The notes beneath the pieces were generated by a model. It was not told the origin of the DNA. It searched no databases and was given only the letters and a program-made list of their open reading frames with translations. DNA of 64,000 bases from assembly GCF_037975245.1 (NCBI RefSeq), contig NC_092564.1, forward strand, positions 16,572,984 to 16,636,983. The letters are read 5' to 3'. Numbering within the stretch: position 1 is the stretch's first letter; every line of letters begins with the position of its first letter. A program made the position numbers and the translations under genes. Positions 38,239 to 53,238 of the stretch are shown here, piece after piece. Origin of the DNA: Apostichopus japonicus. Lineage: Eukaryota > Echinodermata > Holothuroidea > Aspidochirotida > Stichopodidae.

Positions 38239-38614
38239 CAGTGGCGGAGCTAGGGGTATTTGTCAGGAGTGGCGAGAATGGTCTGAAGGGGCGCTTTCGA
38301 CACTATCTAAGCGGAGCGCCACCACAGGTTGGCGCGTAGCGTACAAAAATTTTTGAGTAAAGATACTCCCTAGATCGCCGGAAATGACCCTTTCCGGGCC
38401 TTACTAATTTGCAGATAAACGAAGAATAAGGTGTCATCGCCAAATTACACCAACAAAATGTGAGAAATGTCAATAAGTAGATGAGAGCGCAATAAAAAAG
38501 TCAATAATCTAGAATAAGTAAAAAGTGGTAAAGAGCTGAAAAAGGCGCCAGCAGTCCATTTGTGTCCGTCAGGGGGGCATCCGCCCCCCTGACCGTATAG
38601 ACGCTCCGCAACTG
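38239..38614. mobile_element. hAT-like MITE nested in the composite element
   Basis: The ends CAGTGGCGGAGC and GCTCCGCAACTG form an imperfect inverted repeat, with a perfect 8-bp TSD CGCGGCGG (38231-38238 and 38615-38622). The second composite copy (58941-60897) lacks this insertion, giving an empty site for comparison. It carries the same ~110-bp core motif as family A despite different termini. Confidence 0.85.
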
Positions 38615-38970
38615 CGCGGCGGGGGTGCAGGCCCTAATTCGCCATTATTAATGTAAAAGAGAGTTTTGATATAATTGGACCTCCCTGCTTTTTATACATC
38701 TACATGAGACATGTCGTTGTTTACATTAGCATCCCGCGGTATACTGCGCAATTTGAACGGACCGTACGGTACATGATGGCATGCGATGTAATAACCGATG
38801 CTTGCTTATATGATATTGACATGAACACGTTGAACTCGCGCGAAGCGCGCGAAAATTTTTGGCTATTTTTTCAGGCAAGTCGGACAGTTTTGAGGCTTTT
38901 CATCCTGGAACGCCATTTTCATGCTCACTGATATGATGTGATATCTGCTGTTTGCGTTACAAATTCGAAC

Positions 38971-39210
38971 AGGCGCGTAGCGAGGAATTTGCCAAGGGAG
39001 GGGCGAAGCCTGTAGGCAAATTATCTAAGCGTAGCGCCACCATAGGTTGGCGCGAAGCGTACAAGCAAATTTTGGCCGAAAATGTCTCCCAGATCGCTGG
39101 AAATGACACTTCCCAGGCCTTGTTAGTTGCCTCTAAGCACTTTCTATTTTGAAATTTCTTAGCGATATCATTTAAAAAATGCTGAATGGGGGGGGGGGGC
39201 GGGCGGTCGC
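38971..39210 (+). mobile_element. Family-A-like MITE segment inside composite copy 1
   Basis: It begins AGGCGCGTAGCGAGGAATTT and carries the core ATCTAAGCGTAGCGCCACC, ending at a long G run. The same segment is present, reversed, in composite copy 2 (about 59440-59690), so it was there before the composite spread. The right terminus is not clear. Confidence 0.6.
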
Positions 39211-39464
39211 CCCCATCCCAAAATGAGTCATGTTCCCCGACGACACGGTCGAGTTCGAGACCAGCCACAGTTGGTTTCATAGCACAATTCTACACACGCG
39301 TTATGATAGACCTTATATAGTATATATATAGATCATTAGTGAGAGAGGAAAATGGAAACGTCAAAAAATGGAGTTGTCGGTGTAAGGGGTAGGGTGAGTC
39401 ACACTTTTACGAAATCATTGATCCGTCACTGGGTACCCTTCAGCGCTGTAATGATGTCACTGTT

Positions 39465-39625
39465 CTTCTTTCTCTTCCCGGTGTCTTCGCGTTTTGCCTT
39501 TACTCCCTCTTTTTCTCCTTTTTCTCTCTTTCTTCTTTTTCTTTTCCCTTCCTTCCTCTCCTCCTCCTCTTTTTTCCCCTCTTTTTTCCTTTTTTCTTCT
39601 CTCTTTTTCTCTTCTCTTTTTCTTA
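39465..39625. repeat. Homopyrimidine tract (CTTTT-rich)
   Basis: About 160 bp of almost pure C and T on the plus strand within composite copy 1; the matching purine tract in copy 2 is at 58985-59110. Such tracts can form triplex (H-) DNA. Long frames rich in F and S, or K, E and R on the other strand, are artefacts of the bias. Confidence 0.9.
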
Positions 39626-39668
39626 CCCGGGGGGCGCGCGCCCCCAACGCCCCCCGGATACGCACCTG

Positions 39669-40859
39669 TATATATACAGAATATTTTGTATATCCCCTGC
39701 GAAATTAATGAATATTTCTTTATGCAACTGCATGAAAACAAGCAGATATCGACAGAGAAACTGATGTTTGGAGTATATATTAAATTGCAGTTTTGTAGAA
39801 GAAAAGCCAATCGCGCATTCTTACAGTGTATGTAGAAATGGTCACCGTTTTTCACATTTGCACGAAATGTAACATACATATTTAAGTTTAAATCTATCAG
39901 GCGATAGAAGGAAGGAAGTAGCCAACAGGATATTATCAGGGTCGGAAATCTCTGGCTCGTTTACACACATGAGTATAAACTCATCTACACATCATTTTTG
40001 GATTGTCAGGCGAATGTTATAAATGTTATTGTCGAAGTACATATAGCACCGGTGGTTAAACGACAAACCAGATGTTGTGTGACAATTACGGTGACATTTA
40101 ACATTAAAGTTCTACATGAACTTTTCAAAGAAATTTAACTTTTGATGAAGGACACAGTTAAGAAAACACATAGGGTCCTGTTGTTATTGAATATACCAAC
40201 GGTACATTAGGCAATTCTTTCACAAAATGTCAGATTACACTACGCATGATCTAGAAATTGTAAACATCTTATATTTTATCAACATTATATTGTGGTTATG
40301 TGATTAAACGACACACTGGATGATTTGTGAAATTTGGGGGCCGGGGAGGGGGGGCCTAGAATTTAAAATTCCACGTGAAGATTTTCAACAAATTAGAAAT
40401 TGATGAAAACATATGTAAACGTATGTGTTGTTAATCTGTACTTTGATCATTTGTTTATGACGCATTCTAATGTTCTTCTTTTGGTTAACTAGATACGAAT
40501 TTATGGAATCGTTACCGGTACAGATCCACTGTGTTGCTCTTGAATGTTACCTTCTTCTATAATATTAACACAGACGGTTGTCATTACACGGGCGTACCTG
40601 GACTCTGGAAACATTTACATATCATTTTGACCGTGGGGGGGGGGGTGGGTGGGGAGGGCGGTGGTAAAATATGCATAAATCATCAAATATGCATCAATTA
40701 AAGAATGTCCTAAATCGTTTTAAACGTTAAGCAGAGATTTGCGAAGCATTTATAATCTTCCATGGCTATTAAACATTCCAAAGAGAAATGTACCAGCACG
40801 ATTGAAAAATCCCGTCCTTGCGACTGTGTTGACCATTCGGACGCCATATTTTACCGGCC

Positions 40860-40862
<3 letters not shown>
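39669..40862. other. Intergenic stretch, nothing recognised
   Basis: No exon or bounded transposon seen; G runs at 40336-40351 and 40635-40665. Confidence 0.45.

Positions 40863-40944
<82 letters not shown>
40863..40944. repeat. (TA)n microsatellite
   Basis: About 41 uninterrupted TA units; the frames through it read only as Ile-Tyr repeats. Confidence 0.98.
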
Positions 40945-40948
<4 letters not shown>

Positions 40949-41561
40949 CTCTTACATGGATCCCTATGCACTGAGCTTACATTCTGATGTCTTTGCAATG
41001 CGTTCCTTTCCTGAGGTTGAATGTGGTCAGTGGATATAGGCCTAGGGATGTAAAGCCCTCAGAGTTAACTATAAATGTTCGATCGGATATATAATAGTTT
41101 ACATTTGAATTTAAATTTATATATACATACACGAATAATATCATTTTATAGACTAGACTTGATTCAGCACGGTTTTATGACGAAAAGGTATAAGGAAATA
41201 CAATCTGAGACTATTTGCTTTCAATTTCCGCCAGTTGCTGGATATTCCTTTACCTCATACAGCCAAACATTGTCCACCAACTCATGTGAAAATCGAACTA
41301 AGTGCCTGATGTAATGTGAATAATTTTTTAACCCCCGAGAATAAATGAATGAGAATGACGTGGCAGTTGGGTTATGGGGGGGGGTGGGGATGGGTGGGGT
41401 GGGTGCATAGCCACGAAAATCTATACTACAAGAAGTAGACAAATCGCTCGCAAGAAACTCAATACTCATTATTCAATACTGTGCATGCTAACATGTGGCT
41501 AAATGATGACAGTTCATTGCAATTGCGATGGTACTCTCTTTTTCTTTCTTCTTTGTCGACT

Positions 41562-41610
41562 AGTGATATACTTTATTAGTTTCCCGAAACGGGAAACTAA
41601 TAAAGTCACT
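41562..41610. repeat. Perfect 17-bp hairpin with 3-base loop
   Basis: ACTTTATTAGTTTCCCG (41570-41586) pairs with CGGGAAACTAATAAAGT (41590-41606) over an AAA loop. A further AGTG/CACT pair lies outside an unpaired ATAT. It resembles a small foldback; no promoter or terminator role is evident. Confidence 0.85.
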
Positions 41611-41872
41611 TTTACCGACCTTGCAAACTTGTGAGAGGGACTGCGAATTGAAAGTCGGCAATGACTATAAATATTACTATATTATAAATATATACTATGA
41701 ATATTATGTAGTTAACATGTCTTTAAATGTTAAAATATGTTTTGTCCGATACAGAAATTGCTAACCTGCTGTACAATAATAGCCCATGTACCTATAGAGC
41801 TTTTGTAGGTTAGTACCATTATGTTGATAGGGGTAACGTAAATAGTACGGCAAATGACGCATAAGGAACACA

Positions 41873-42108
41873 TTTATATATTTTGTTAACGTATTCTGAA
41901 ATACAGTTCTTATTCGACTACTCAAAAATGTATATTACATGCCAAACTTACGCATTGCGAGTAGAAACCCCGGTGACTAATCTTACGCGGTACAGGTAGG
42001 ACCCTTGCAATGTCATCTGTGAATTAATCAGGTCACACATCCGGAGTCTATGCATGCTAAGTTCTTCAATGCCGCCCTTTATTATCTTTCGGGGGAACAT
42101 ACCTTACT
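41873..42108 (-). repeat. Dispersed repeat, copy 2
   Basis: Reverse-complement counterpart of 8240-8490, sharing the CTTCAATGCCGCCC, GAGTCTATGCATGC and TTACGCATT regions with scattered changes. Confidence 0.75.
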
Positions 42109-43500
42109 AAATATTAAAATACACTTTATTCATATAGGGTACGTGTCTTAATCCACGGCAATCCTATAGATATCATAAATATCATAAACATTATCATAAA
42201 TATTGTCGAGAAAGGTCACCTAAAAATACGGCAACTTTAAACATGACACCAAGATCAGAATATCTAAGCCTAAAACAGTTGGTATTGTGGAAATAACGAT
42301 ACGTAATTAGTTGTCATTTCAAGATCTTTCAGACAATTGTCACATTTTAACATTTGCATAAATCTGTTGAAACGACGAAATGTAATGACTATATTTGTTG
42401 TTGTACGACAAGTGTACTTTACATTACCGATCAATCACTGTATAAATTAAGTTACGGGCTTTCGATTGTCTTTCAAATTGTTTTTCACTCGCAGTACATC
42501 GTGTAGGCAAGGGCAGGACACGAAGTCGATCTTAAGAAACTGTGCAATTTCTTATCTAATCCTATATACGGTGGTGCTGAATGGACAAGCGAGTTGTACA
42601 ATTTAGCGTGTTAGTATAACTCGACATCTCGAATAATTTGTATATTTCTTTGTCGAGTTGACTCCTTACGCTAAGGCTACAACTTGACGATTGTTATCAT
42701 TGCATATATATTATCGAGTTGCTGAACTTCACACTTGAACATGGTTAATGGTTGGATAACAAAATATTGCTCCGATATGATGTCGTTAAATTCTAACTGT
42801 TAAAATTACAACTAACTCAACGCTAAATTGCCAAATCCCTTACTGAGGTTTAATGCGGATTCGTCTTGATGTTTCATGATCGATGGGCGCAAACTGGTAT
42901 GCGTTCAGATGATAACGAAAGGGCGGAGTGTCCCCACCATGCACCCTTCCATATCCCCCCCCCCCCCCGCTGCATCAACATTTTCAGGAAGCAACGGGAC
43001 GGTCAGGAATTTACACAAATGCAGTAAACATGATGAAAATAGTAGCACCACTTTGCATCTCAGCCCTTTACCAAAACTAAAAGAGAGTGGTCAAGAAGAC
43101 TCCTCCCCAAAGCAGACGGTAGATAATTTTGTATTCCCCTCCCTTAAAACTCTGGCTACGGGTCTGAACATATACACCGAACTATATACAAAGACCATTC
43201 TTTAATATAGATAACGAAGTGATAATGCTTGTGCTGTTTGTCTCCAAAATGGAGACCAATATTAGGCCTTGATCCTTGGTCACACAGCTGTAACGGCGAC
43301 ACAAAGATTTAAACCAGAACAATATGATATTTTGAATTCATACTCTGTTTTTCCTAAACCCTGTTTCCATAAACATAAATCACTCAAAGATGTGAGTAAT
43401 CTGAATCGAAACTACTGCTGTATGCATAATTATAGAATAACTTAATAACTCAATTTATTTTTAAAACATCTGATCATATTATATATATGATCCACCTTTC

Positions 43501-43737
<237 letters not shown>

Positions 43738-45003
43738 CAGATGTTTTGATGAATTGACGATAAACGATACGCCAGAAGGATGACGTTCCATGCTGTGCTG
43801 TTTCGTGCTAGATGTCTCGATACCCACCGGACCCTCCACCTTCCAATAACACCCACGCCAGAGACAGAACCAAGTCACGATAAGTTTGCCCCTCACAAGA
43901 CCTTTTTCTTTTCAATATTTAAATCTTCCAAAATTCATTATTTATTTAAATGATTCTTTCAATAGTAAAAAAAAAGAGGCAGAAAGAAAGGATATGATAA
44001 CAATAAACAGAATATTATTGTATACCAATCTAACGGATTCCGAGAATCCCGTTATATGACATACCTGGGAGGCAAAATTGCATAGCACATACATATTGAA
44101 GTAGCAGCACATTCTTTTCTCTCTGGAGCCCTCGGACCTTTTCCAGGCCTCCATCCAACCTATATAGACCTATTGTGCCCCCCCCCTCCACCGGACCACA
44201 TGCCTCTGGGTTCGTGCTCTGTATACTCACTGGGATCTGTTGCGAACGGTTTCTTCTTGTATGTAAGAAGGTGAATGCAATAATGTGATTTCATCACTAT
44301 CAGACTACGGTAACTTTAATATTAGGGCGTGGTCAATACAAAAAGGTCCCTTTTCTTCTATAATTGTCGACCTTTACGTTTTTACAGAACCATCACTTTT
44401 ACCGTCGGCTGCATGATGCATGAAATGTCCCCTTTCAGATACCGTAGAATACTTGCCGATGCCCGCAGTTTTGGCAGTCGTAAGATATTTTAGAAAAAGG
44501 TTCACAATTTCGAACAGCTGACATCGCCATTTTAAGAACACAGAGGGGAGTTTATGAAATATGTCAGGGAGCATATACTCGTCATTTAGCTGATGTCCAA
44601 GCGGGAAGAAAGAAGGACAAATAAATTAACTAAAAGCCTCAGAAACATTGACATGAAGATATGGTTATAATATCGGAATCAAACTTGGCAGCTTGCTGAA
44701 TTTATAAAGCAAACCAAACAGAGCAAAATATACAACTATAGATCCGACGGAAAAAAAAGGAAAGACAACATTTATAGCGACTGATTGGGACAACATTAAA
44801 GAGAAACATGGGGAAAAAGTAACAGAAAAAATAACACCCGTAAAGTGACCATAATGACCACCAATAGTGTCGTATATATATAACTACATTAACGTACAGC
44901 TTGATGGGAGTAGTGGAAATTGGAAATGCGGCTGCGCATTTTCGAATGCACCGGGAACGGCTATTGCGTAAGCACCGTGCCCGATGGGACAGTACCTCTA
45001 ACA

Positions 45004-45359
45004 CAGGGGTGGGCAACCTACGGCCCGCGGGCCACATGCGGCCTACAAGTGATTTTTGTGCGGCCCGTGAGATGTCTCATGAAAAAGACAAAATATCAAT
45101 CTATTTTACATCATCACAATAAAACGAGCTAGCTGCTTAGAATTCATCGGCACTAATGATGATGTCAGGTAGGCCTATTATCCCCATTAATTATCAACTG
45201 TACTGTATTGACATTATGTTTTTGTGAATATAGATTAAGTACACACACCCATATTGCTTGAAAGTCCTCGGAGTCAAATGTTTGAAATGAACAGCAGGTC
45301 GTTGGTTAGGTTCACTCCTTATACCTGGCCCTTTCATTCAAAAAGGTTGCCCACCACTG
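45004..45359. mobile_element. hAT-like MITE with CAGGGGTGGGCAACCT ends
   Basis: The termini CAGGGGTGGGCAACCT and AGGTTGCCCACCACTG are a 16-bp inverted repeat with two mismatches. They are flanked by a perfect 8-bp TSD CTCTAACA (44996-45003 and 45360-45367). The subterminal ACGGCCCGCGGGCCACATGC is the pattern of the widespread Charlie/SPIN-type hAT elements. The 356-bp interior is non-coding. Confidence 0.92.
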
Positions 45360-46104
45360 CTCTAACATATCGTGACATAATATACGCTCTCAGTTGCAGG
45401 GTTACGTGCGCGCTGTTTATTTATAATTTCTTTTCGGCCTTTTAAGTTCAAGTTTTAAGTTTCAACAAAGCTATTGAACGGACGTGAGCGGAAATAAAAG
45501 AAGGATTTGGCGAACGAACAAATATTTAAAGATATAGTGTATTACAAATGTCAAGGTAATGGCATGACACAGTAAATTTTTCTTCCTTTGCTACCGGGGA
45601 GTTTTCATTTTAGCTCTTGGTCAAGGTCCTGCCCCAGCCATATCTGCGTCGCGTAGTTGCGCGAGCTTTTGGAACGCCGCAATGGTCAAGAGATATCAAT
45701 AACAGGTGTTCTCTGCAGTCAATCAAATTTCACATACAAAATCTTATAAAGAAACCGAATGATAAAGGGAATATTTCGTACTGTTAAGGAGTTGTGTATT
45801 CCCATCCTATTTACTGTGAGAAATAAAAGGTTATGGTCAACACAAATTAAAGAAGAAAACTAAAAGGAAACAATGGCTATCCGACAGGTTCTTTAAGTAT
45901 CAGGCTGGTATTCTTAAGTTATTAAGCTATTTTTAAGCTAATCAAAGTTGAACTCCAGCTGACTTATATGTTTCGATCACCCACCTGTCTGCGAAGCTCA
46001 TCGCGTCATTCACGTCATTTAAAAAAAAAATGTATTCTTGTTGTTAATACCGCCCTCTTTTAAAGAGTTTGAACTTTGATTAATAGCATTAAATGAACAG
46101 CGGA

Positions 46105-46352
46105 AAACTGACTTTGAACTGGAAATTTTATAGACACCTTTCACTCAGCTCTGCCAACTGAGCTATCCCGCCGCCTCTTACGGTTGGTAGTCATCCCTCT
46201 ATAACCTGACTGGGAAATTATAACGAATTTAATCTAGCAAAGATTTTGACTACGAAACGGGATTCAAACTAGAGATTTCAGGCATTTCCAGGCTTGCGCT
46301 CTACCACCATGAAGTATAGGCTCCCCCGGTACGGTTGGTGTTCATCCCTATA
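46105..46352 (-). repeat. Tandem pair of tRNA-headed SINE-like units
   Basis: On the minus strand two ~145-bp units each begin with a GGGATGA(A/C)(C/T)ACCAACCGTA leader and continue into a tRNA-like part. Unit 1 has an A box TGGTGGTAGAGCGC and B box AGTTTGAATC (46261-46270). Unit 2 has an A box TAGCTCAGTTGGCAGAGC (about 46148-46165) and a weak B box AGTTCAAAGTC. Neither folds as a clean tRNA with an acceptor stem, so these are SINE or pseudo-tRNA copies. Confidence 0.65.
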
Positions 46353-48102
46353 CAGTCATTTCTCTGCTGCCAACGGGGATTGGGGGGGGGGGGGTGTTGC
46401 CACTCAGAAACAACAGAACGGCCTTTGCCATTCCGTGTAACCAGGGCTCCCCATCCTCCAGTTTCTTTCGATGCAGGACAGATCAGAGGGGTTTTCCCTC
46501 TGAAGCCTAAGGTCAATTGTTAGGGGACACAGGGAATGTCAGGAATTATCATGGGACACGGGGAATATGATATGAAGAAACGATGTGTTTTATATGAAAT
46601 ATGTTTTATGATATATGTATCAGCTAAAATGAAGACATAAAAAATGGGGTATCCATGGACACAATTGTCCCCGGGACACGGCCTGGCTTTCGACGCCGTT
46701 GATTCTGTATGCAACATGGTAGCTTTCTGGGCTATATGTGAATCAAATTGAATGGTGGCTGAAATATTATTGAAAATTCTATAGCGTTTGTTGTTGTTGT
46801 TGTTGTTGCATATGCACGTTTTTCACCTTATATCTCTTTTTTGGAAATGTTCATGTTGACGTGAAATCGGTCTTTACATATAATACTCTGATAACATTTT
46901 GGTCTTGTTAGCTAACCTATACAAGGCATCCATCCATCGGAGAAAGTTTATGTATGCTGTACGCACGGTATAGTATTGATAATGATCCACAATTTTCACG
47001 AAATCGTCCATATTTTTGAGGAAAATGGAATTCCATTCTTGGCTCTCAGATGTTTCCGTATAATATGAGATAATTAAAGTATATAAAACAATTTAATTAT
47101 TTCAATGTCTTTCAAATGATTTTCTTTACGTGATTGCTTTATAATGGGTTTTTTTTTATGGACATGAAGATATCGTGACAGAAACCCGAAAACGATACTT
47201 CTCCAGTTTCTTAGAGATTGTCTTGGACTGAATGATTCTGTTTTGCTATATAAACGAATTGTGTAATATCGCGTGAAAACATCTGTGTGAAGACGAGACC
47301 TCTGCATTACGTGACGACATTTGCACCTCCTCTGCCTGCCTAGCTTGTGAAACATTATGCAGTTATATACGGAGCTGTTAAGGTGCCGTAGAAATGGTAA
47401 AAGATATTAACACAATTATCTCAGCAGATTTTCTGCAAAGTGTTGATTTTTTTGCAACTGTAAGATAAGGTTAATTAATTAGTGAATTTACGGAACTGAT
47501 AAATTTTGTACAAATTTTTAACATTAATAACATATTAAGTGACTTAATCATTTCGTCGGAAAAACTGTGTTTAGTTTATATTTATAGCGCGATCTTAACA
47601 TTATGACGGCACATGAACGTCTCCGTAGATATACACACGATGAAGCAGCTGGTAGGTAAACATTTACAAACATTTCTGTTTGCGTCAAGGTAAAAAAAAG
47701 TCGGAAGTCAAAACAGTTCAGTGACCTTTGACATACGTTCTCAGTTGGTTGTTTTCAAATTCTCAGCAGAGGTCCCGATTTCAAGTCGAAAACACAAAAT
47801 TAGACCAGACGGGGGAACGAAACTAGCGCCAACAACAATTTGAAACTTCAAGTCGTATCCAAGCATGATCTTCGTTTTGAATCAAATTGTTCTTGAAACC
47901 AGCATCAGTTTCAATATACCAGACAAATTGTATTTTTAGGTCATGATGATAGTTTATTATCGTTTAATTTCCCCCCAAAACACAAAAAAATTATATCATT
48001 GGTTCCTTATTTTAATCACGAAACGGACTGGGTTATACAATGATGGTGTGACCATACTTCATGCACAGCAATATGCTATTTCATCTTTTCTTTCAAACAT
48101 TA
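46353..48102. other. Intergenic stretch, nothing recognised
   Basis: AT-rich; no exon, RNA gene or bounded transposon seen. A (TTG)n run lies at 46788-46806. Confidence 0.45.
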
Positions 48103-48110
48103 AGTCCTTC

Positions 48111-48408
48111 CAGGCGCGTAGCCAGGAATTTGCCAAGGGAGGGGCGAAACTGTAGATTCCGCATTGCAAACTATCTAAGCGTAGCGCCCCATGATTGGCG
48201 CGAAGCGTACAAGAAAATTTTGGCTGTAAATGCCTCCCAGATCGCCGGAAATGGCACTTCCCATGCCTTGTAAGTTGCATCTTAGCATTTTCTCTTTTGA
48301 AAATACTAGCGATATCATAAAAACCTTTAAAAAATTTGTAATAAATATGCTCAAGGGGGGGGGGGGGGCGGCCGCCCCCTTCGCCCCCCCCCCTTGGCTA
48401 CGCGCCTG
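48111..48408 (+). mobile_element. Family-A hAT-like MITE, best-preserved copy
   Basis: The element starts CAGGCGCGTAGCCAGG and ends CTTGGCTACGCGCCTG, a near-perfect inverted repeat, with a perfect 8-bp TSD AGTCCTTC (48103-48110 and 48409-48416). It carries the core ATCTAAGCGTAGCGCC ... GGCGCGAAGCGTACAAG and ends in long G and C runs. It has no coding capacity and looks recent. Confidence 0.93.
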
Positions 48409-49325
48409 AGTCCTTCAGTCAATAACAAACATCAGTTTCTTAAAGATTATTTTTTGCAGCAAAAATATATTCTTTCAAGCAACATGACTGGGGATAAATG
48501 GGAAAAGTTCTGGCTCCCATAGTATAATTTCCTGCACTTATTTTAACAATTTTTGGTTTATTGAAAGATACCCAAACATTTTTCTATTGTTTTTTTTTTG
48601 TTATATTTATGTACAAGTATGTTATCATTATTATTAACAAAGCATGTTACTTATGTAACTACGTATTTTTTACTTTAATTTTGATTTCATTTTGTTATTC
48701 TTGAGAGAAGAAAAACAGAAATGAGAAACAAAATATGCTGTCAACTCCCCCCCCCCCCCCCCATCCCACTCCACCCCAAACAGTGGTTCGCAAACGCCAC
48801 AGATGCATATAGGCCTATAAAGCATTACGTCACCAATATAATCGTTAATGGGAATACGCCATTATATACACGAGTAGTTCTAATATATTTGCGTTGATCA
48901 AGGGTAAGTCCGAAACTTCTAGCAAACTATCCATAACCTAATTGAAGCATATTCCTTTTAATTAAAGGGTAACAAAATCTTTCTTCGTTCTTGGCAGAAT
49001 TAAACATTTCTGATGCTTTTTTTTTTCAATTTATACTATTAACGCGAACATTTTTTGGGGGTAAAAATAGTGAAGCCAAAATGTTGAGAAAATATCCCCA
49101 TTCAAAATTTCCCACTTTCCGAGAATTCATTAGCGAATCTGCTATACGTTGTTCACGTCAACCGGATATTAATAGGTATACCTATCATCTCGACTTCTGA
49201 CCTAGCTAAGTTTTTTTCCTCATCTCCGTACATGCCGCGACTGGTGCACGTCAGTATCTTCATTCGGAACTATCAAACAGACTTGTTGTGACGACGGTTG
49301 AAGTTAGCAGTCGATTAGGAAAAGA

Positions 49326-49371
49326 TGGCGCTTCCATGTAGTTGTCTGCTGTTGTTTCTTCTCGCAATAGG
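49326..49371 (+). CDS. First coding exon of a secreted-protein gene (signal peptide)
   Basis: ATG at 49326, with A at -3 and G at +4, opens 15 codons and one extra base before a strong donor (GTAAGT at 49372). The residues MALPCSCLLLFLLAI are a typical signal-peptide start with a hydrophobic core. The exon ends in phase 1, exactly what the module exons at 56395 and 63064 need: the split codon becomes Asp. An in-phase link to the next exon 7 kb away is inference, but phase, strand and topology all agree. I see no TATA box upstream. Confidence 0.7.
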
Positions 49372-49932
49372 TAAGTTTTGCCAAATGATATCAAAATCTT
49401 CTTTTTTTTGTGTGTGTATGTTATTATATTACTAATAGTTGTTCATTTCTCGTTGTAAGTTTTCATCACCATTAGTAGCTGTGATGAATTGTTATATTAC
49501 ATGTATAGATGTATGTATGAATGTAATACAAGATTTGTCTAATATGGTGATCAGCAACTATTTTGTTTTATTGTTTATACTGCTGCGTTTACGACCGTGA
49601 CGTTCGTAAATCAAATTCTGATAATAAATGTCTGGGGGCATCTGGGTGTGAGTGTGAATCTGTCTGCCTCGAAAACTGATTAACATTATTTTAGGTCTTT
49701 TTGAGATACACAGACAAAAATGACACGTGTAAGCTAGATTAGCTATCGATACCGGTCATATATCAGATGCCGCCACTCAACTTTGACCTGTAACACATAT
49801 ATGACGTATGTGACCCACTTTATACTTTTACAAACATCGATATTATAATTGAATATTACTTTTAGTTTAGCAGTTAGGCCTATAAGATTTCAAAGAACCG
49901 CAGCCTAACATGTCACGAAACGTTTGTGTGAC

Positions 49933-50462
49933 TATATGTAATCTTTCTATATGTAATCTTTCTATATGTAATCTTTCTATATGTAATCTTTCTATATGTA
50001 ATCTTTCTATATGTAATCTTTCTATATGTAATCTTTCTATATGTAATTTTTCTCTATGTAATCTTTCTATATGTAATTTTTCTCTATGTAATCTTTCTAT
50101 ATGTAATCTTTCTATATGTAATCTTTCTATATGTAATCTTTCTATATGTAATCTTTCTATATGTAATCTTTCTATATGTAATCTTTCTATATGTAATCTT
50201 TCTATATGTAATCTTTCTATATGTAATCTTTCTATATGTAATCTTTCTATATGTAATCTTTCTATATGTAATCTTTCTATATGTAATCTTTCTATATGTA
50301 ATCTTTCTATATGTAATCTTTCTATATGTAATCTTTCTATATGTAATCTTTCTATATGTAATCTTTCTATATGTAATCTTTCTATATGTAATCTTTCTAT
50401 ATGTAATCTTTCTATATGTAATCTGTCTATATGTCATCTTTCTATATGTAATTCTGTCTATG
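49933..50462. repeat. 15-bp minisatellite (TATATGTAATCTTTC)n
   Basis: About 35 tandem copies of a 15-bp unit in the first intron of the secreted-protein gene. Most copies are identical; two variants near 50045-50090 carry TTTTTCTC in place of TCTTTCTA. Because 15 is a multiple of 3, a frame stays open on both strands and gives Asn-Leu-Ser-Ile-Cys repeats; this is a by-product, not a gene. Confidence 0.97.
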
Positions 50463-52801
<2,339 letters not shown>

Positions 52802-53238
52802 TCATACATGGCTGTATACTCAATTCATCGAGACAGCTAATGGAAAAAATCCGTTGCCAATATTGTGGAATTTAAATAAGAAACTATATATGAAAGAAAC
52901 ATGTACATATTTATCATTGTTGTTACCCAGATATGCTTTTAATTATATATTATATACACGGTGACTCGTGGTGTGAATAAAATGCCTTTGAGGTAAGATA
53001 ATTAGGATCCTACTGTGATCAGTACTACAGAATAGATTAGATTAACATTCCTTTGTTTCAAAACAATCCTACTCATAGCTATAAATACTGTTTATATGAT
53101 CCTGAATGGCCGTCGCTGATAATTCACTCTGTATGAAGAGTTCTAACAATAGAAATAGACTATACACCAAGTAGGTCTGCTGCATGATGGTATTGATGTA
53201 CTCTCTGTATATATAGTACGTAAAGATATATGTAATAG

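Larger units (their letters stand above)
37547..39668 (+). mobile_element. Composite element, copy 1 of an inverted pair (2.1 kb)
   Basis: Its ends are CAGGCGCGTATCCAGG on the left and CCGGATACGCACCTG on the right. The whole length aligns with the reverse complement of 58941-60897. Flanks are TA-rich (TATAT on both sides), so the duplication length is uncertain. It contains a nested MITE at 38239-38614, a family-A-like segment from 38971, GC-rich hairpin ends and a ~160-bp pyrimidine tract at 39465-39625. Frames read through it are transposon translations, not genes. Confidence 0.8.

Noticed and set aside
39352-39879. Frames rich in Phe/Ser or Lys/Glu/Arg here and at 58725-59205
   Set aside because: They come from the pyrimidine/purine tract inside the composite elements.
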